From positions 434,001 through 498,000 of the forward strand of contig JAWSVM010000001.1 in NCBI GenBank assembly GCA_033851915.1: 64,000 nt of DNA, given 5' to 3'. Positions within the stretch are counted from its first letter, which is position 1. The number at the start of each line of letters is the position of its first letter. Under the pieces are notes generated by a model. It did not search any database. It saw only the letters and a program-made list of their open reading frames with translations, and was not told the origin of the DNA. Position numbers and translations under genes: made by a program. This DNA comes from UBA1672 sp033851915 (GTDB taxonomy: Bacteria > Pseudomonadota > Alphaproteobacteria > Micavibrionales > Micavibrionaceae). This document shows, piece after piece, positions 16,724-24,325 of this stretch.

Positions 16724-18121
16724 TTAACGTATCCGTGTCAATCGTGAGACGAAGAATCCATCCATACCGCCTTGGGCGGAAAGGTGACAGGGCAGGATAC
16801 GTAAATCACCTTGTTCATTGATGAGTTCATCATATTTGCCGATTTCTTGTGGTTGAATTGCGATGCGTTCAAAATTCGGATTTTGTTTCAGGAATTTTTC
16901 GATTTGGTGTTCGCCTTCAGCTTTTTGCAGAGAACAGGTACAGTAAATTAATATTCCGCCTACACCCAGTATATCTGCTGCATGGGTAAGTAAGCGTTCC
17001 TGAATAGACATAAGGCCTGTGATATCTTTTAGGGATTTCAAATAGCCCGTATCGGGATGGCGGCGGATTGTTCCGGTGGCGGAGCAGGGCGCGTCGAGTA
17101 AAATGCGTTGTGGTGCTTCGATGGCTTTCCAAGCGGCAGCGTCTGATATTTCGACTTGTACCCGATCTTTTAAATCCATCCGTTCCAGATTTTCTTCCAG
17201 ACGTTTGAGGCGTTTTGCGGAGCGATCAATTGCGGTGACATTTGCACCCAGCGCGGCCAGTTGCAGAGTTTTCCCGCCCGGCGCGGCGCACATATCGATT
17301 ACATGTTGTCCTGCGATATCACCCATTAGTGTTGCGGGAATAGCAGCGGCAGCATCTTGAATCCACCATTTTCCGTCGTCAAAGCCTTCCATTTCACGAA
17401 TGTTACCACCGTTCATCCGGCGCAGTGTTCCTGTTGAAAGCTCTGATGCTTGTAGAATATTTCCCCAATAGGGACGGTCATCAACGGATTTTACGGTGAT
17501 ATCCAGCGGTGCTTCACACATATTGGCTTCGGCGATTTGCGCAGCACCGTTCAGGCCGTAATCTTCTATCCAGATTTTGAGTAGCCATTGCGGGGTGTTT
17601 AGGCGTCCGGCGTCTTGGTTTTCAATACGTTGTGCACCTTCGCGGCTTAATTTGCGTAAAATAGCATTCACAAAACCTTTTTGTCGTCCCATGCCCATGT
17701 CTTCGGTAAGGCGGACGGAGGTGTCAACGCTGGCGTGATCGGGGACGACCATAAAGAAAAGCTGTGTCACACCGAGGCGTAGAATATTGCGTACTGCGGG
17801 TGTTTTTAAATCATCAGGGCGATTTTGCGCAAAGGTTATGAGGTCATCGATTTGCCCCAAACGGCGCAATGTTGTGGTTAACAGCATTCGCGTAAAGGCG
17901 CGTTGGCGTTGGGGTAGAGCAGCAAAAGCGTCTGAGTTATCCAGTGTTACGTCCAGCGCATTACGGCGATCCAGCACGTTGCCTAGCATATCGAGTGCGA
18001 CTTTGCGTGCCAGCAGAATATCACCTTCATCAGGCGTCTCTTCTTGGTTCTCACCCTGTAGAGTACTTGGTGCGTCATCCGGATTTTCATTATTTTCTGA
18101 TAAATTCATTTGCTCGATCAA
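16724..18121 (-). CDS. rsmB: 16S rRNA m5C967 methyltransferase RsmB-like
   Basis: A SAM-dependent RNA cytosine-5 methyltransferase of the Sun/RsmB family. The 465-residue protein has an acidic N-terminal tail, a NusB-like helical domain (about residues 35-170), and the NOL1/NOP2/sun catalytic domain: MCAAPGGKTLQLA for SAM binding, LLDAPCSATGTIRRHPD with one catalytic Cys, and YCTCSLQKAEGE with the other. Alphaproteobacterial homologues sit next to a DUF1674 gene, as here. The start could be M1 or M5. The assignment as RsmB rather than a paralogue rests on the NusB domain. Confidence 0.93.
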   Translation of the reverse strand: MIEQMNLSENNENPDDAPSTLQGENQEETPDEGDILLARKVALDMLGNVLDRRNALDVTLDNSDAFAALPQRQRAFTRMLLTTTLRRLGQIDDLITFAQNRPDDLKTPAVRNILRLGVTQLFFMVVPDHASVDTSVRLTEDMGMGRQKGFVNAILRKLSREGAQRIENQDAGRLNTPQWLLKIWIEDYGLNGAAQIAEANMCEAPLDITVKSVDDRPYWGNILQASELSTGTLRRMNGGNIREMEGFDDGKWWIQDAAAAIPATLMGDIAGQHVIDMCAAPGGKTLQLAALGANVTAIDRSAKRLKRLEENLERMDLKDRVQVEISDAAAWKAIEAPQRILLDAPCSATGTIRRHPDTGYLKSLKDITGLMSIQERLLTHAADILGVGGILIYCTCSLQKAEGEHQIEKFLKQNPNFERIAIQPQEIGKYDELINEQGDLRILPCHLSAQGGMDGFFVSRLTRIR

Positions 18122-18144
18122 TCTGTTTTACTCTACTATTAAGC

Positions 18145-18297
18145 ATGGATACAAAAAAACCAACCCCTGTTATGCAAGATAAGCCGAAAACTTTGCCTGA
18201 AAAGGACAAAGAACAAGAGTTTGGTGGTTTTGAAAACAGACCTGAACCAACCCGATATGGTGATTGGGAAGTCAATGGGCGATGCTCTGATTTTTAA
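18145..18297 (+). CDS. DUF1674 / SDHAF4-like succinate dehydrogenase assembly factor
   Basis: A 50-residue protein whose C-terminal half carries the family signature GGFENRPEPTRYGDWEVNGR followed by a terminal Asp-Phe. In eukaryotes the homologue SDHAF4 protects flavinylated SdhA during assembly of succinate dehydrogenase; the bacterial role is assumed to be similar. The N-terminal 25 residues are Lys/Glu-rich and disordered. The start is ATG 18145, only 23 bp from the divergent rsmB start, an arrangement seen in many Alphaproteobacteria. The small size and perfect motif make it a safe call. Confidence 0.9.
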   Translation: MDTKKPTPVMQDKPKTLPEKDKEQEFGGFENRPEPTRYGDWEVNGRCSDF

Positions 18298-18322
18298 GGG
18301 TGTTAAGGATGAATAGGATATC

Positions 18323-19207
18323 ATGATGTTTCATAAGAAAATCTATAAATATTGTTTGGCCTTATCTTTGCTCTGTTTTGGTATTTCAGGGTTTTCATCT
18401 GCTGCATCCAGCACAACAGTTATTGAATTCTTTGGTCAGAATTCTTGTTCAAATGATGCAAATGTTCAACATTCATTGCAGAATATTCTGCAAAATGACA
18501 AAGATGTTATCATTATAAATTGCCGGACATGGCTTGATAGGGAAGCAACAGCAAAGACGTTTTCGCATAAATTTTGTAATGATCGTCATAATGTCTATAT
18601 AAATAAATTCAAAGTGGCCAATATGTTTTATTCGTCAGCATTGGTTATTAATGGTCGCTGGGATGCGTTTTACAAAAATATTATGCCTGCAATAAAGATG
18701 GGGAAATCAGATAAGATTGAGCCTATCGCAATGAATGTGCACGATAATATGCTGGATGTTTCTATACCGAACATAGAGTCAGCGGTGGGGTCTGGCGATA
18801 TCATGTTATATGCTTATATGCCTTCACAAGGTGGAGAGACAAGTCTGTATGTTGATCCTGATGTGGTGTTAACAGATGAGATGAGAGAGCGTCTTAGCAA
18901 AAATCAGAGTGTTCCTTTTGTTAAAGAAACAGGTACGTCTCCGTTTTATATTCGTCCGGTTTTGTCGATGAAAAATATAGGGCATTGGAATGGGACACAG
19001 ATCAGCATGACCGTGTCGTTGGGTGATATGATGTCGATGGCGGCTTCAAAGGCTGCGGATTTAAGTTATATTGTTGTGCTCTATGAAGGCGGAGAGATTG
19101 GCCCTATTCTGGCTGTCGGGGAGGTTATTTCATCGACAGAATTTAACAACACATTACCGCAGAGCAGGCCTCAGGACATAAAATATATGTCTAAGACAGA
19201 GCTTTAA
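18323..19207 (+). CDS. Secreted DUF1223-like thioredoxin-fold protein
   Basis: A 294-residue exported protein with a signal peptide (about residues 1-28, ending SSAAS). What follows, VIEFFGQNSCSNDANVQ then IIINCRTWLD, resembles the start of DUF1223 proteins, which have a thioredoxin-like fold and normally a CSSCPP site. Here the pair is reduced to CSND, so no redox-active dithiol is left at that position. The C-terminal part (about 150-290) is beta-rich and matches the family layout. It starts 26 bp after the SDHAF4-like gene. Family assignment is tentative. Confidence 0.6.
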   Translation: MMFHKKIYKYCLALSLLCFGISGFSSAASSTTVIEFFGQNSCSNDANVQHSLQNILQNDKDVIIINCRTWLDREATAKTFSHKFCNDRHNVYINKFKVANMFYSSALVINGRWDAFYKNIMPAIKMGKSDKIEPIAMNVHDNMLDVSIPNIESAVGSGDIMLYAYMPSQGGETSLYVDPDVVLTDEMRERLSKNQSVPFVKETGTSPFYIRPVLSMKNIGHWNGTQISMTVSLGDMMSMAASKAADLSYIVVLYEGGEIGPILAVGEVISSTEFNNTLPQSRPQDIKYMSKTEL

Positions 19208-19216
19208 ATTTCCAGA

Positions 19217-20005
19217 TTATGTTTTTAACGTTATGATAAGCGGGACGTGGTCGCTGGGTCTTTCCCAGTCACGGATATGGGTCAGAATGTCGTGATCCGA
19301 TAATTTTGATTTTAGCGGCGGTGTTACCCAGATGTGATCCAGCCTGCGTCCACGATTTGATTTCTTCCAGTCACGGTTTCTGTAAGACCACCACGTATAG
19401 CATTTTTCCTCATCGGGTACGAAATGGCGACTGGCATCTGTCCAGTCCAAAGAGCTTTGCATTTTGCCGAGGTGTTCAACTTCTATCGGTGTATGGGAGA
19501 CGACCTTCAAAAGTTGTTTATGTGACCAAACGTCATGTTCGCGCGGGGCGATGTTGAAATCTCCAACCACCATAAGTGGGCTGTCCTTCGTGTAGTTTTC
19601 CTCAAAGAACGCAGACATTTCCTCTATGAAATCCAGCTTATGCCCGAATTTTTCATTCACTGTGCGGTCAGGTTCATCGCCGCCCGCAGGGATATAGATG
19701 TTATGCAGCTCAAAATCAGGAAAACGCACAGAAATATGGCGGCAATCTTGCTTGCCCACACGGTTATATATTTGCGGGTTATCAAAAGGGATGCGCGAGA
19801 TAATGGCAACGCCGTTATAGCTTTTCATGCCGCTGAAATGGATATGTTCGTATCCTGCTTCTTTGATGGTATCCAGAGGAAAATGTTCATCGGGGGTTTT
19901 GGTTTCCTGCAGGCAGACCACATCCAGATCAGCTTCTTCCATCAGACGCAGAAGTGAAGGCGCGCGCAGACGCACAGAGTTGATATTCCATGTTGCTATA
20001 CGCAT
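19217..20005 (-). CDS. xthA: Exodeoxyribonuclease III
   Basis: AP endonuclease and 3'-5' exonuclease of base-excision repair. The 262-residue length is standard. Catalytic motifs are complete: MRIATWNINSVR, CLQETKT with the metal Glu, the YNGVAIISR segment, VVGDFNIAPREHDVW with Asp and Asn, RRLDHIWVTP, and the C-terminal SDHVPLI with the catalytic Asp-His pair. The gene lies downstream of ybaB on the same strand, 45 bp apart. Confidence 0.96.
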   Translation of the reverse strand: MRIATWNINSVRLRAPSLLRLMEEADLDVVCLQETKTPDEHFPLDTIKEAGYEHIHFSGMKSYNGVAIISRIPFDNPQIYNRVGKQDCRHISVRFPDFELHNIYIPAGGDEPDRTVNEKFGHKLDFIEEMSAFFEENYTKDSPLMVVGDFNIAPREHDVWSHKQLLKVVSHTPIEVEHLGKMQSSLDWTDASRHFVPDEEKCYTWWSYRNRDWKKSNRGRRLDHIWVTPPLKSKLSDHDILTHIRDWERPSDHVPLIITLKT

Positions 20006-20050
20006 TTCACGGCCTCGTTTGTTTGGATTGATATAGAGTGATATGGCGAA

Positions 20051-20368
20051 TTATTCGCCCATGCCGCCCGTTGGAAGGTCTAGCCCCTCCATCAAGTTCT
20101 TTGTCTCGATTTTGATGCGTTCTTCCTTGGTATCGTTGGCGTTATTCATGGCCGCCGTGATTAGGTCTTCCAGTGTTTCTTTGTCAGAGACCATCAAGCT
20201 GTCATCAATTTCGATGTTTATGACTTTGCCCGAGCATGACATTTGCACTTTGATAAGGCCGCCACCAGATTCAGCTTCGATATTAATATCTTTTAGCTTT
20301 TCCTGCACTTCTTGCAATTTGAATTGCATTTCTTGTGCTTGTTTCATCATTTTCTGAAAGTTCATCAT
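20051..20368 (-). CDS. ybaB: YbaB/EbfC nucleoid-associated protein
   Basis: A small dimeric DNA-binding protein of about 105 residues, usually encoded next to dnaX as here. The features are the Met/Gln-rich N-terminal helix MMNFQKMMKQAQEMQ, the GGGLIKVQMSCSGKVINIEIDD beta region and the VSDKETLEDLITAAMNNA helix. I put the start at ATG 20368, preceded by GAGGA at ribosome-site distance; the longer frame from 20389 has no such site. That ribosome site overlaps the left arm of a long inverted repeat (20370-20473), which may affect translation. recR, the usual third gene of the dnaX-ybaB-recR group, does not follow. Confidence 0.92.
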   Translation of the reverse strand: MMNFQKMMKQAQEMQFKLQEVQEKLKDINIEAESGGGLIKVQMSCSGKVINIEIDDSLMVSDKETLEDLITAAMNNANDTKEERIKIETKNLMEGLDLPTGGMGE

Positions 20369-20369
20369 T

Positions 20370-20473
20370 ATAGTTGTTCCTCTATTCATTTATACTGCGT
20401 TATTCGTATCCTAACGTATAAGGAATACGTGTCGTCACTCATGCCTTGTCTAAATAAAGATATGAACAACTAT
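20370..20473. repeat. Palindromic intergenic element 1 (between dnaX and ybaB)
   Basis: Outer arms ATAGTTGTTC (20370-20379) and GAACAACTAT (20464-20473) are perfect complements. The core has CGTAT and ATACG arms around TAACGTATAA, and the right flank ends GCCTTGTC, shared with elements at 23.3 and 46.4 kb. The left arm covers the ybaB ribosome site on the minus strand. Confidence 0.75.
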
Positions 20474-20478
20474 GGTTT

Positions 20479-22245
20479 TTAGGGTTTGTCTTGTTCCTTG
20501 GTTTCATTTTCTACGATGTGCAGGATTTTTGAAAGCTGCGCGTCGGGAAATGCTTTTAAAATATTATCGACCATTGGTGTTTTTGCCACGTCTTCGAGTT
20601 CTTGTAAACGGTTACGTTCTTCTATTTCGTGGAGTGTTGGCGCGCCTTTGCCTTTGGAAATTACGATCATCCAGTGGTCGCCTGTTATTTCCTTTAAGGT
20701 GCGCGTTAGTCTTTGGGACAGATCGGGCAGTGCGCCTTCTTGTTGTCTGAATTCAAAGCGGCCTTGTTCGATTCTGATGGGGTGTGCGAAAGCGAAGAGT
20801 TGGCTGGAGAGCAGAATTTCTTTATTTTGCTCCAGCAGGGCGATCATGTCTTCGATTGTATTTATTGCTGTGATGGCTTGTGGCTCTGGCACAATGGAGA
20901 GCATTGGTGCGGCGCATGCAACTTCTTGTCCTTGGCCATTGGCACTTGCTTGAAGTGCGCCACCGGTTGGTTGCGGTGGCGGGGTGAAGTCTTGCGTATG
21001 AACGGAAGAGGATGCTGTTGGTGCGCCTCCTCCTGTGCCTGTCGCTTGTGCGGAGGCCTGAGGTGTGGCGGTATTTGTTGGTTGATTTTTTAATCGCTTA
21101 ATTAAATCGGCAGGATCAGGCAAATCGGCGGCATAGGCCAAACGGATAATCACCATTTCGGCGGCGTTTTGCGGGTTGGGCGCAGTGTTAACCTCGTTTA
21201 ATCCTTTTAGCAGGATTTGCCATGTCTTGCTTAAAGATGGCATAGAAATTTTACCTGATAGATCTTTGGCACGAACAAGCTGATCGGCGGACAGGCTTTT
21301 ATTGACATCATCCAGATCAGGGACAGCGCGGAATTTTGTTAAAAGATGGGTGAGGTCAAGCAAGTCTTGAATAATGACCGAAGGCGCGCCGCCATTTTTA
21401 TGGATGTGATCCATAATCTCTAATGCGCCTTTCATATCACCGCTGAGCGCTTTTTCCAGCAAATCCAGATTTTGCGCACGATCCGCCAGCCCCAGCATAT
21501 CTTGTATTTGCGCTGCGGTAATTGTGTCGTTGGACAAAGCCATAGCCTGATCCAGTAAGCTTAACCCATCACGCACCGAGCCGTCAGCCGCGCGGGCAAT
21601 CATCGCAATTGCATCGTCTTCCGCGGTGAATTTTTCAAGGCCGCAAATTTTTGTGAAATGCTTGCTGAGGACATCAATATCGATGCGCTGCAGGTCAAAT
21701 CTTTGACAGCGCGACAAAACGGTAATCGGGACTTTACGAATTTCAGTGGTGGCGAAAATGAATTTCACATGTTCCGGCGGCTCTTCCAGCGTTTTAAGAA
21801 GTGCATTAAACGCATTTTTCGAGAGCATATGCACTTCGTCAATCACGTATATTTTATAGCGTGCCTCGGTCGGGGCATAGCGCACACCGTCCAGAATTTC
21901 GCGGATATCATCCACACCTGTACGGCTGGCGGCATCCATTTCGATGACATCAGGGTGGCGATCTTCGGAGATGGCTTGGCAAAGGGGGCAGTCATCGGTG
22001 CTGTCGATGGTGGGCCCTGATGTGCCGTCAGGCCCTATATAGTTCAAGGCTTTGGCGATAATACGGGCGGTGGTGGTTTTACCAACCCCGCGCACACCGG
22101 TTAACATAAAGGCATGGGCAACACGCCCCGATGTGATCGCGTTTTTCAAAGTACGCACCAGCGTATCCTGACCAATCAGCTCATCAAAATTTTGCGGACG
22201 GTATTTGCGCGCTAAAACGCGGTATGCTTCTTGTTTCTCAGTCAT
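20479..22245 (-). CDS. dnaX: DNA polymerase III subunit gamma/tau
   Basis: Clamp-loader ATPase of the replicative polymerase. The 588-residue protein has the RKYRPQNFDELIGQ N-terminus, Walker A GVRGVGKTT (residues 50-58), Walker B DEVHML, the sensor region and RCQRFDL, then domain III and a Pro/Ala/Gln-rich linker (about residues 385-445) and a C-terminal polymerase-binding domain. One oddity: the zinc module normally has four cysteines, but here only CPLC (about 86-89) is visible. The gene follows the SRP RNA gene and precedes ybaB, a common bacterial order. The protein is cytoplasmic. Confidence 0.96.
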   Translation of the reverse strand: MTEKQEAYRVLARKYRPQNFDELIGQDTLVRTLKNAITSGRVAHAFMLTGVRGVGKTTTARIIAKALNYIGPDGTSGPTIDSTDDCPLCQAISEDRHPDVIEMDAASRTGVDDIREILDGVRYAPTEARYKIYVIDEVHMLSKNAFNALLKTLEEPPEHVKFIFATTEIRKVPITVLSRCQRFDLQRIDIDVLSKHFTKICGLEKFTAEDDAIAMIARAADGSVRDGLSLLDQAMALSNDTITAAQIQDMLGLADRAQNLDLLEKALSGDMKGALEIMDHIHKNGGAPSVIIQDLLDLTHLLTKFRAVPDLDDVNKSLSADQLVRAKDLSGKISMPSLSKTWQILLKGLNEVNTAPNPQNAAEMVIIRLAYAADLPDPADLIKRLKNQPTNTATPQASAQATGTGGGAPTASSSVHTQDFTPPPQPTGGALQASANGQGQEVACAAPMLSIVPEPQAITAINTIEDMIALLEQNKEILLSSQLFAFAHPIRIEQGRFEFRQQEGALPDLSQRLTRTLKEITGDHWMIVISKGKGAPTLHEIEERNRLQELEDVAKTPMVDNILKAFPDAQLSKILHIVENETKEQDKP

Positions 22246-22311
22246 ACTTTATTTGTAGAGAGATTTTGCAAGGGGTGCAAGTGAAGAGCGGGTAACGGGG
22301 AAAAGAAAAGT

Positions 22312-22404
22312 GGAAAGCCGGATACGACCCGAAAAATTCGTTGGTGGCTGCTTCCTTTCGGACCTGACCGGACTACAAGCGAGGTTCGCCCGCACCAACT
22401 TTCC
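22312..22404 (-). ncRNA. ffs: Signal recognition particle RNA (4.5S type)
   Basis: On the minus strand the hallmark SRP domain IV hairpin is present: GGTCAGGTCCGAAAGGAAGC (22345-22369 region), which binds Ffh, flanked by GTTGGTG and CACCAAC arms. The outer ends GGAAAG and CTTTCC also pair, giving an RNA of about 93 nt, a normal length for the short bacterial form. It lies about 70 bp upstream of dnaX on the same strand. The exact ends are estimated from pairing. Confidence 0.93.
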
Positions 22405-22453
22405 GCTGCTTTTATAGTGCGTAGCTTGTTTATTTGCAAGGTTTAAGTTGCGT

Positions 22454-22472
22454 GATAATGATTCACACTTGC
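22454..22472 (+). promoter_or_regulatory. Fur-like box, distal site
   Basis: The 19 bases starting GATAATGAT match the classical Fur box at about 13 of 19 positions, counted by eye. The site lies 67 bp upstream of the cupredoxin gene that leads the iron-uptake pair, which fits iron-dependent repression by a Fur, Mur or Irr regulator. Confidence 0.5.
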
Positions 22473-22499
22473 GCTAGCGTTTTTGGGCGTGCTATCAAT

Positions 22500-22518
22500 G
22501 CAGATGATAATCACTTTC
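22500..22518 (+). promoter_or_regulatory. Fur-like box, proximal site
   Basis: Contains the core ATGATAATCA (22504-22513) and matches the classical Fur box at about 14 of 19 positions, counted by eye. It ends 20 bp before the start of the cupredoxin gene, overlapping the expected promoter or leader. Two sites 46 bp apart suggest cooperative iron-responsive control. Confidence 0.6.
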
Positions 22519-22538
22519 ATTAACAAGGGGCACGCGCC

Positions 22539-23264
22539 ATGAAAAAGTTTCTTACAGTTCTAACAATATCTGTGTTGAGCGCAGGTGTCTCTTCTTATGT
22601 GATGGCGGAAACAGAGGTTGATCCAAAGACTTTAAGCCAAGAAGCACGTGATGCGCATTATAAAGCGTCTATCGCTACAGCGGATGAAGCGTTTAAAGCG
22701 CTGGACGAAAAGGTTGCCGAAATTAATGGTATTTTGAAGAATGAAAATGAGCTGGAATTCTTGGAATTAGAGAGTATTCACGAGATCAGTTATACGCTGG
22801 AAGCGGCAGTTGACAGATTGCGTGATGAAAAAGCTGCGGATGTGGCGAAGCTGGATGTTTTGGATGAGGCTGTGCAAGCGCTCCATTTTGCATCCGAAGA
22901 ACAGCAAGAAGCACAAACACGCGCATGGTTTGCGAAGTTAGATCTTGCGGCGGGTAATATTAAGATGGATGCGGAAGTTGCGAACAGTGCGCCCGAGCTT
23001 AAAGAGTTCTATGAGATCACCATTAAAGACCATAAATTCTCACCAGTAGAACTTATTGTTCCGGCGGGGCAGAGAATTAAGTTACGTGTTTCCAATCAAG
23101 ATGCCACGCCTGAAGAATTTGAAAGCCATGATATGAAGCGCGAAAAGATTATTGGCGGCAATAAAACAGCAACAATTTTTGTTGGTCCGCTGAAGCCCGG
23201 TAAATATCATTATTTTGGTGAGTTTAATATGGATACGGCGAACGGCTATATCGTCGCCAAGTAA
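22539..23264 (+). CDS. Periplasmic cupredoxin-domain protein, iron-uptake partner (EfeO-like)
   Basis: A 241-residue exported protein. The signal peptide covers residues 1-23 (VMA-E). Residues 25-155 are helical and acidic. Residues 158-241 form a cupredoxin-like domain with EITIKDHKFSPVELIVPAGQRIKLRVSN, ESHDMKREKII and GPLKPGKYHYFGEFN, the pattern of the cupredoxin part of EfeO-type iron-uptake proteins, which bind or oxidise iron for an FTR1-type permease. The next gene is such a permease. The ATG at 22539 follows AAGGGG. Two Fur-like boxes lie upstream. Whether it binds copper or iron cannot be seen from sequence. Confidence 0.8.
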   Translation: MKKFLTVLTISVLSAGVSSYVMAETEVDPKTLSQEARDAHYKASIATADEAFKALDEKVAEINGILKNENELEFLELESIHEISYTLEAAVDRLRDEKAADVAKLDVLDEAVQALHFASEEQQEAQTRAWFAKLDLAAGNIKMDAEVANSAPELKEFYEITIKDHKFSPVELIVPAGQRIKLRVSNQDATPEEFESHDMKREKIIGGNKTATIFVGPLKPGKYHYFGEFNMDTANGYIVAK

Positions 23265-23279
23265 TCTGCATACTTATGC

Positions 23280-23346
23280 TTTGCGACATCGTTGTTCGTC
23301 GGCTTACGTATAAATATACGCTTCGCTCCTCACGCCTTGTCGGAAA
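23280..23346. repeat. Palindromic intergenic element 2 (between cupredoxin and FTR1 genes)
   Basis: Outer arms TTTGCGACA and TGTCGGAAA pair at eight of nine positions. The centre is CGTATA-AA-TATACG, a perfect palindrome. The right flank CGCCTTGTC matches the elements at 20.4 and 46.4 kb. It begins 16 bp after the stop codon of the cupredoxin gene. Confidence 0.8.
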
Positions 23347-23397
23347 ACAAATTATTTTGATTAAAAATCTGGATGTGAAATTAAGGAAGGTCATACC

Positions 23398-24249
23398 ATG
23401 TTCCCAACTGCAACAATTGTCTTTCGTGAAATACTGGAAGTATCCCTTGTTTTGGGAATTGTGATGGCGGCGACGCAAGGCTTGCCAAGGCGCGGCCTTA
23501 TGGCGACGCTTGGTTTGGCGATTGGTATTGCCGGTTCTGTTTTGATTGCCTTTTTCACCGATAGTATTTCAGATGCGATTGAAGGTATGGGGCAGGAAAT
23601 CTTTAATGCTTGTATCATGTTTATTGCCGTTGGTTTCTTAAGCTGGACTGTGATTTGGATGAAACGCCATGGGCGCGATCTGGCCAAGCATTTGGGCGAG
23701 GTCGGGGACGATGTGGCAACAGGGCGTAAATCGCTTTATGTGCTGGTCGGCGTGATTGCGCTGGCGACGTTCCGCGAGGGGGCGGAGATTGCTCTGTTCA
23801 CTTACGGTATGGCGGCATCGGGGGCTTATTCGTTCTCCGAAATTATGATGGGTGGCCTGATGGGCATTATCGGCGGCACTATTGTTGGTGCGATGCTGTA
23901 TTTCGGTTTGCTGAAAACAGTGAAGCGTTATCTGTTTACGGTGACCAGCTGGATGTTGATTATTTTGACGGCAGGTATGGCGGCGCAGGGTGCGAATTTC
24001 CTAATTGCGGCAGGTGTGTTGCCTGAGCTTTACGGGCAAGTATGGGATACCTCCGCTTTTATTCCGGGGCATGGATTTGTTGGTGAAACTCTAAGTGTTT
24101 TAATCGGCTATACTCCGCGTCCAACGGGGATGGAGCTGGTGTTTTATTGCAGTGTTCTGTTTAGCGTAGGCCTGACTTATAAACTGATTGGCAGCGCAAA
24201 ACCAAAGCCAGCCCTACAGCCCGTGACTGTCAGTGTTCCTGCGGAATAA
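23398..24249 (+). CDS. FTR1-family iron permease
   Basis: A 283-residue inner-membrane permease of the FTR1/EfeU family with about seven helices. Both iron-translocation motifs of the R-E-x-x-E type are intact: REILE at residues 10-14 and REGAE at 126-130. Family members import ferric or ferrous iron together with a periplasmic partner, here most likely the cupredoxin protein encoded 134 bp upstream. The ATG at 23398 follows GAAGG. A palindromic element sits between the two genes, so differential expression within the operon is possible. Iron control is suggested by upstream Fur-like boxes. Confidence 0.92.
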   Translation: MFPTATIVFREILEVSLVLGIVMAATQGLPRRGLMATLGLAIGIAGSVLIAFFTDSISDAIEGMGQEIFNACIMFIAVGFLSWTVIWMKRHGRDLAKHLGEVGDDVATGRKSLYVLVGVIALATFREGAEIALFTYGMAASGAYSFSEIMMGGLMGIIGGTIVGAMLYFGLLKTVKRYLFTVTSWMLIILTAGMAAQGANFLIAAGVLPELYGQVWDTSAFIPGHGFVGETLSVLIGYTPRPTGMELVFYCSVLFSVGLTYKLIGSAKPKPALQPVTVSVPAE

Positions 24250-24325
24250 AAACGCATTTAAACAGGGCTTTCTCTTTTTGGATTTGTTATGCTCATCGTG
24301 ATTTAACATCATGGATGAGGATTTT

